This document shows positions 57,589-64,000 of a stretch of DNA of 64,000 nt, in pieces. Where the stretch lies: the NCBI GenBank assembly GCA_029891345.1, contig CM056993.1, positions 111,392,123 to 111,456,122 on the forward strand, read 5' to 3'. This stretch comes from Dryococelus australis (taxonomy: Eukaryota > Arthropoda > Insecta > Phasmatodea > Phasmatidae). The notes under the pieces were generated by a model. The model made no database searches. It worked only from the letters and a program-made list of their open reading frames with translations, and was not told the origin of the DNA. Positions within the stretch are counted from its first letter, which is position 1. The number at the start of each line of letters is the position of its first letter. The position numbers and the translations under genes are program-made.

Positions 57589-59172
57589 TAGTGATGGGAC
57601 AATACAAGGTTTTGTCGATTCAGATTCTAGATTCGATTTCAAAATTTTTGTTTTGATTCTTGGTTCTGGACTTGATTCAATTATCAACAAATGTTAAATA
57701 CATTACAACATTTTGTATACAGTTTTACAGTTCATTTCACACAACTTCCAGTGGGGACTACAATAACGAGAGCGATAGAAAACAATTTTTCTTAGTAGAA
57801 TTAGCAAATTTAGTGATATTAACTTTATCATCCAGTACTCTGTGGAAGAAATTTAGAGTTGTCATATAGAAATGGCCCTGCTAGGCAAAATTAATGTGTC
57901 AACTTCATGTGATTTCAAGAATACTGGACACTTCCCAAAACAATATAATTTCAAAGATATATGGTAAACATTAATGCAAGTCATACATATGTATATTCTT
58001 TTAGAAAATTTTTCAATGTGACATTTTTAACTTTTGATTTTGTTGTGGCTAACAGCGTTTTATTATACAGCTGAATATAAACAAAACAAATCAATTGCTG
58101 TGCATTGGAGGTTAAATACATACATTAGCATGAACAAAATGTCCAAATGATAGACTTTTACAGTCTTTTACATCGGCAGCAACTTTCATATTTATAAGTC
58201 TACATAGATGTTTTATCAAAACAGTGAATTTAATGTATCAATTTAGATATCGCACTTTCGTTTCAGGAAATTTTAAGATTAGGTGCTGTGGCCATAGATT
58301 ACTGCTTACATTCTAATTGCAAGTGTTCACTTCACACCAATGTTACTAGCACTTGGAGGCAGATTGTTGTGAAACTACTTACTGTAGCTTATTTCGAAGT
58401 GCATATTTTACTGCTTGTGAAATTATTGGAATGTGTGTGTTTACATTTTGTTATGCAGGAAAAAAATCTAAAAATAATACATGCATCAGAGATTTAAAAA
58501 TTGTCTCGAGGTGAAATCCAAAATATTTCGATCTTGAATATTTCTTGATATAGGCTGTTCATGGTAAAGTGAGCACTTTTTAAGGCCCTGCTGCATTCTT
58601 CCTTTCATCCAATTTCCATCATCCTGCCGCTTTTTAATATAGACATTGCAATGTTACCAATAAACACAGTGTATACATTTCACCACCCTCAAACTTTAAC
58701 GCCTGAGGCTGCAATAAGATATATTTATTAGTGGCTAATGCCTATTGGGATGGCCTTAAAAAGTGTTAACTTTACCGTGAACAGCCTATATTGCCTAGAA
58801 CTCGGACATTGTTAGATTTTTATAGTGCCGAAGTATATTAGTGTATATAACATGGGAGAAGAGTTCATTTCTTGTGGAGAAAGCTAATTTTGTGAGATAT
58901 GTGGCGCATTTGTCTACATTTAGTGTTATTTCGCATTTTAAATTATATTTTGGTGTTATTTAATTTTATCGCGATTTACCACAAAATCGTGCCTCTAATT
59001 ATGCCTGATTAAGTATGGCAGCAAATGCACACAAGCTATTTGCATTGTGTTTACAAGCACCACCAGGTTTGCAGAATATGCTACCCAGTAACAAAATTTT
59101 TCAGAATCGTATCGAACTTTTGAATGCAAGAATCGGTGGAATAAAGGAATCAATCAAATTGTCCCATCACTA
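57589..59172. mobile_element. hAT-like inverted-repeat element, about 1.58 kb, with nested insertions
   Basis: The left end is TAGTGATGGGACAATACAAG and the right end the complement of TAGTGATGGGACAATTTGAT, a perfect 15-bp inverted repeat. The flanks aaaaaaat and aaaaatat are near-identical octamers, consistent with an 8-bp target duplication in AT-rich DNA. The interior 58150-59010 is homologous to family G (42138-42911), interrupted by a family A MITE at 58549-58790. No transposase remains. Confidence 0.8.
58549..58790 (-). mobile_element. MITE, family A, copy 6 (nested)
   Basis: The best-preserved ends in the window: TATAGGCTGTTCATGGTAAA on the left, and the complement of TATAGGCTGTTCACGGTAAA on the right. 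It is 242 bp. It splits the family G-like sequence: the 42138 copy runs on continuously where this one is interrupted. This is therefore the youngest layer of the nest. Confidence 0.9.
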
Positions 59173-59479
59173 AAAAATATAGCTCTTCTGTGACAAATCA
59201 AAATAACTACATGCAGAGAACACGTTTTGAACACTACTTTTTTTGACAAATCCAAATAATACTGAATTGCTAAACCCATGACAAGACTAGCAAATAATAT
59301 CACAGCAATAAATAATTGTAGATCACAATACAATTTCTTAAAACATACCATTAATCTCGGAGCACCAAACCAAAGAATTTACATTATATAAAATACCTCT
59401 AGTGTCCTTAATAACAAACAGTGATCCGAACATTACTATAAACAACCACCACTTTTAAACATGACGCATGATGCATTCC
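59173..59479. other. No gene seen
   Basis: AT-rich spacer, no feature recognised. Confidence 0.5.
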
Positions 59480-60200
59480 TGCCAATTAAGAGTGTTTACT
59501 CTACTTCACCGCATCTTTGAGCACATTGTTCATAATGCAGCAGGTCATGAACTGTAAACAGTAGTGAAGAGGCAGGAAATGTGCCTGCAGGGTACAGTGG
59601 TGCCATCCAAATCTACAACAGACAAGCGATCCAAGATTGTACTGTTGGCCGAACCGCCAGCTCCCTTCAGTAAAGGTCACGCTAGTTGTCAGAGCACACC
59701 ATTGGAGGGCAGCACCTATTTTACCAGTGCCTGCAGAAGAGCCAAGGGATGAAGCGTTGCTACAGCATCCTGGAATTCTCAACCCCTACGAACGACGCTA
59801 ACTCCACACCTTGCATTCCTGAGCACTTGTCAGCTCTTATTTTAAATTAGTATAAAAGGGCGAGCACGGCAAACACTCTTCAATCTTTGCTACTCCACCA
59901 CTCGCAAAGACCACAGGCAGCCATGTGGGGGGGTGCGTAACCACTGGGCATATGGAGATTCCACGGCCTCTCTTGGGGCCAGATTCTCAACCAGTAGGAA
60001 GAACTCTTCTACCAGAAGCTCAACACTTCTTTAGCAGCTGCCGAAGACACCATCTGCCACCATCGCAGATTGCTCCAGGAGCTTCTGGGAGACTTGCCAC
60101 CAGAGGCTGCCGAAGACTTCAGTTCATCCTCCCCACCCAGAGCTCACTCACGTTGATGCACTTGTGGTAAGTCGCCTACCAGTAGGTTCCATCAGACCCC
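59480..60200 (+). repeat. GC-richer unclassified repeat with TATA-like motif
   Basis: A moderately GC-rich block holds a TATA-box-like agtataaaagggcgagc at 59850-59867, followed by pyrimidine-rich sequence and tandem-like gaaga..caccatctgccaccat segments. A promoter within an LTR is one explanation. No second LTR, primer-binding site or gag/pol frame is visible. Open frames on both strands lack recognised motifs. Confidence 0.35.
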
Positions 60201-63200
60201 CCCCCCGGCACAGCAGTTAGATGTCATCAAATACATGAAACTAACTAGTAATTTTTTATAATCTTAATTAATTCCCTTGACATTCACTAGCATTGGCCGA
60301 GGTAGCCTTTACCTGGTTTATTAAATCAGTTTTAATACTTCCGTTGCAAGTTGTATCAATTTAGGAGGTAGAACGGAGCTACCGTGTTAGTACTACTCAG
60401 ATAATAACACACGAGTTCTATCTACTGTATCCTCTTTAGTCTGATATTCTTGGAAATACTGGAAGTCCTATGAAACGCAAGTGGACAGGGGTCAAGCCGG
60501 AAGACTAGAACACAAAGCTAAATACCCACACCTTAAGCCTTAAGAGGCCACTTGAGTTCTGCCAAACTGGTATTCCATTAATGGAGCTCAAAACACTAGT
60601 CATTCCCCATTGGAAGCAACATTCTCAGAGCCCTGCTAAATATCTACTTACAGGCCCGTTTTGTATCCTTCCGTTTAATGTAAACAAACATTGCCATGTG
60701 ACTGCCATGTAGCATGTCAAAATCAATGTTTACATGCCATTGTGTGTGTACATGTGTTAGTTTACTTTCGCTACACCTAAACATAAACATTGAAATGTGA
60801 CTTCTACTTCTATACTTGTCAAATGTGTTGTTTACTGTTTATAGCTTTTCAAATAATTCTGTCATATTCCAAAAATCATTCCGTACGAATATTCACAGTT
60901 TAGGCCTATAACATTATTTAGGTCAGCTTTAAGACGTTTTAAAAATGCCTGAATTGACGACAATTCTTATTGTTTTACATTTACATATTTGTTTTCCATG
61001 ACATAGCACAATACATCTAATGCACATTAGTATTTTGCTGCAACTGTGTTCAACACTGTTACAACTGCGAGGTAAAGAACTGTACACATTATCCTTTTGT
61101 TATTAACATATGGTGGGTTATTTCTTTAAAAGGACAGCCTCAGTTGGAATAAATATAAATACGAAGCAACAACCAGTCAAACGAAAGGCATATTAAATTC
61201 AAGCACGCACCTCGTTTTGCTTATTTTTTATTATACAAACTTAAAAGATAATGGTGAACATGCACACAAATAAACCTACAGTAACTTTTCTTCCGCTCAT
61301 ATTTATATGTATTGTTACTTACTGTTTATTAGGTTTATTGAAATTTATCGGGCTGGGCTTAGTATTTTTCTTCTGAGATTGTGGCAAATTCGTTACAAGA
61401 CTGTTTCAAAACCCCTTAGGGCAAAGGTACAACGTTGTGGTAAATAAACACACAGATGTAAATAATTAACTTCATCATAAAGACAGTTCACAGTTAAAAC
61501 TTATAAATAGTGCTAATCAAATATTTGAAATCACTTACACACACGGACAGCGTATCGACCACGATGCACAAAGGCATACTATTTCACAGATGCAATGATT
61601 AACGAAACACACGTCGCAGTATATTTATTACTACCGTGGAAACTCAGATTTATCACAACATCATAACTTGCCTAGGTAGGTTTAAAAAAACACATCATCT
61701 ACAAATGTGATGTGGTAATTTGAAGTATTTTTCGGAGTAAAAATAATTTACGCTTCGTTTAGCAAAAAGCAACCTGCCACGTCTGCCAACTTCACTTTAT
61801 TTCTGCTCCACCATCATATCTAAATATATTAAAATACGTATTCAAACGTGAAAATCTCTTTTCAGTTGTAAATTAGAAATTCAAAAATCATTATTTTGCT
61901 GCAATTAGTATAAAATATGCTACAATGGAAAACATGTATAATTTTTGTTTACTAGCAAAGTGAAACTTCCCGAGTGTGAAAGAGATTAAGAAAGAAAGAG
62001 AGAGAGAGAGAGAGCGCACCAAGTCTCACCCAGCAGACAATTGTTTTCAGTTGCCATCTCGCTCAATAGCACACCACCATACCATTACGGCCTTCTCACG
62101 ATATTTTCCGCTGTTATTTTAAACTGCAAAAATGTAATATATTGCCATCCGGGCTACTTAATTATTCAAATATTTTGATAGGCCCTGTTTAATTTACAAA
62201 TAGTATACTAAAAAACAAGGTTAAAATAATATTTCAATTTGTGAACTATTTCTCACCGGTTGTTGCCAACATGTCGCTGCTCTCGCTGTTGTTAATTCGT
62301 ATTTATGAAGAAATAAATATTAAAAGTTATAGAAGATATTAAGGTAAAGTTTCATTTATTCAATAATACAGTACTCTAAAGTTAACCACAGTGTTATATA
62401 TTTGGGGAATACAGGTTATTGAAAGAACAGATTGACATATTATGCCGAGAGTGTTTTTTCAAAGGTTGATTTTCATAAGTCTCTTCAATTCGGGAATGGA
62501 CTATAGGTACACATCTACCAGGTGGATTGATCAGACTTATGTTGTTCATACCCCACCACCACTTCTTTTGTAGCAGGAACGTAGTTGGGATTACTTGGAC
62601 TGATCAACCCCCTGTGGAGACCTCGCCCTGCGCCCTGGTATTCAGTCAGGAAGCAGCTTGAGTGTATCCATATTCTGTCCACTGCTTCTTTTGAGGCCAG
62701 ACGAAAGGAACAACTTAGGTGCCGCTCACTGCAAGACTGAATATTCTGCCGAACACAGTAGGCAAGGAGTCACCGGATTACCTTTATTTAGATCCTTTAC
62801 TTCCGCCATACTCCTGGGAAGGAGGGTTATGGAGGAGATTTAAAAAGGCTAGCTATTCCTCCTAAGTTAATACCATGTGCCTATCTCATACTAATTCACA
62901 GGGCAGAGTTGAAACCGCCTGTGAGATCCCCCTCCATTGTTTCCCCCACTAGAAAAACTTGAAGGCCCTCCTCATCCTATCTTAGAACTCTTCCGGTGAG
63001 GTGAGGAACCACCTCTAGGCATAGCTAATCCCTTGTTGTGCAAACCTGATATTCCCCCTTACAACTATCAACAGTCCCCAACAAGTACAGAGTTATCCAC
63101 AGCCTAAAAGTCTTCCAGAACCCATCGCAGTCCAACCGCCTGCTGAGCTGCTGAGTCAGCCACCGAGGAGAAATCTTCCTCCTCTCAGCCTTTCAAAGGT

Positions 63201-64000
63201 AAAAGGTTGGTCTGTGAGAAGGGTTGTGACAGTAACTGTGGACTTAGTTCAAACAAGACAGCCCACCAGGCCAGTTTTGTACACAGGCAGGGCACCCAAG
63301 ACACATTAAGGTCCCTGTCTTACCCATTTTACTCACAATACTGGCATCGTGATACTGGCATCGCGATATAAAACCTCTACCGTTACTACTACTAAAACAT
63401 TTATTAAAATCTATTTAATCAAATTAGGGATTGTCTTTAACTTCCCCAGTTGTTGGTTCAAATCCATCAAAACGCCCAACGTGTAGAACCATGTCCCAGC
63501 CGGGCTTGTGTCAAACGTTTCTATTCTTTGTTTACTTTGTGTATTTTCTAGCACCCATTTAACTTTTATAAATTGACAGAAAGGTGGGCAGCAAAGAATT
63601 GCCCATCAAAGTTTTTTTTTTATTACAATTATGGTGGGAGGCAGTCTCGTATGGGACCTGTCACAGCTTCTACCGATAAAAATGCCAATAACACACAACT
63701 AACATTTAAAAAATGTTTATGCCTTAACGATGAATTTGTGGAACAGTTCAACACTAAATATTTATTAAACTTGGGTGGCAAACAAAGCAGTTTTAACGTT
63801 TTCTTCAACTCACCGTTTTAAGTGCCCCATCGCTCTGTAGCGTGATGGGAAGAACAGTCGGATTAACAACATGATAATGGTGTTGACCTCTGCTGGACGA
63901 GGTGAAGTGTGGCTAAGCCATCAGGTACAACTGAGATCTAGCAGGCGTGACATAGCAGACATCGGAAAGATGTAAAGTAGGCAGAGTGGGGCTGTTAAAG
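60201..64000. other. No supported gene in the last 3.8 kb
   Basis: AT-rich from 60660 to 62480, with a (GA)n run at 61998-62014. It is GC-richer at 62490-63330, probably another insertion, without recognised ends. A minus or plus exon of the nesprin gene was sought by splice sites and helix-rich frames, and none was found. The open frame at 63573-63821 has no known motif. Confidence 0.45.

Noticed and set aside
60201..64000. KASH-domain exon of the nesprin gene
   Set aside because: No hydrophobic membrane segment followed by a short Pro-rich tail with splice sites is visible. The KASH end must lie beyond the window if the gene identification is right.

Overview
The window is animal nuclear DNA, most likely from an insect with a large, repeat-rich genome. 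Exons are short (81 to 330 bases), are flanked by AG/GT splice sites, and sit in AT-rich introns of 0.1 to 6 kb packed with transposon debris. I cannot name the species. The mix of RNase-H-bearing non-LTR elements, Tc1-like and hAT-like elements and tRNA-derived SINEs fits a polyneopteran or other large-genome insect, but that is inference.

There is one recognisable host gene, on the + strand from about 16.4 or 19.8 kb to at least 56.0 kb. Thirteen confident coding exons (19846..56015) splice without any frame conflict into about 959 residues of helical, spectrin-repeat protein. Diagnostic stretches include RLLAWLKEMEQ, ARFLVWVADVESRL and AELRTWLHQVESKL (spectrin helix A). I read the gene as the giant nuclear-envelope/actin linker nesprin (insect Msp300, vertebrate SYNE1/2), in a rod section before the KASH tail. 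Neither the actin-binding calponin-homology domains nor the KASH segment is visible, so the window is an internal slice, or begins at an internal promoter. A GC/CpG-rich block at 16.44 to 16.86 kb ends in a strong phase-0 donor that joins in frame to the 19846 exon. It may be an alternative first exon or another internal exon.

Region by region: 0-16 kb holds no recognised host gene. It contains a diverged 123-bp tandem repeat, a decayed LINE (RT and RNase H), three copies of a SINE-like repeat, a clear tRNA-derived SINE, short inverted-repeat elements, two decayed Tc1-like transposons and a palindromic element. From 16 to 38 kb lie exons 1-7 with LINE tails, hAT-like and pogo-like insertions. 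From 38 to 43 kb is a large repeat-filled intron with nested elements. From 43 to 56 kb lie exons 8-13. From 56 to 64 kb there is a 31-bp minisatellite, a nested hAT-like element and unclassified sequence with no exon that I can see.

The recurring theme is insertion-sequence history. One MITE family (TIR starting TATAGGCTGTTC) occurs six times. Two hAT-like elements keep 8-bp target duplications. Several transposon ends lie only 40-75 bp upstream of exon starts, inside the region that should hold the branch point and polypyrimidine tract.
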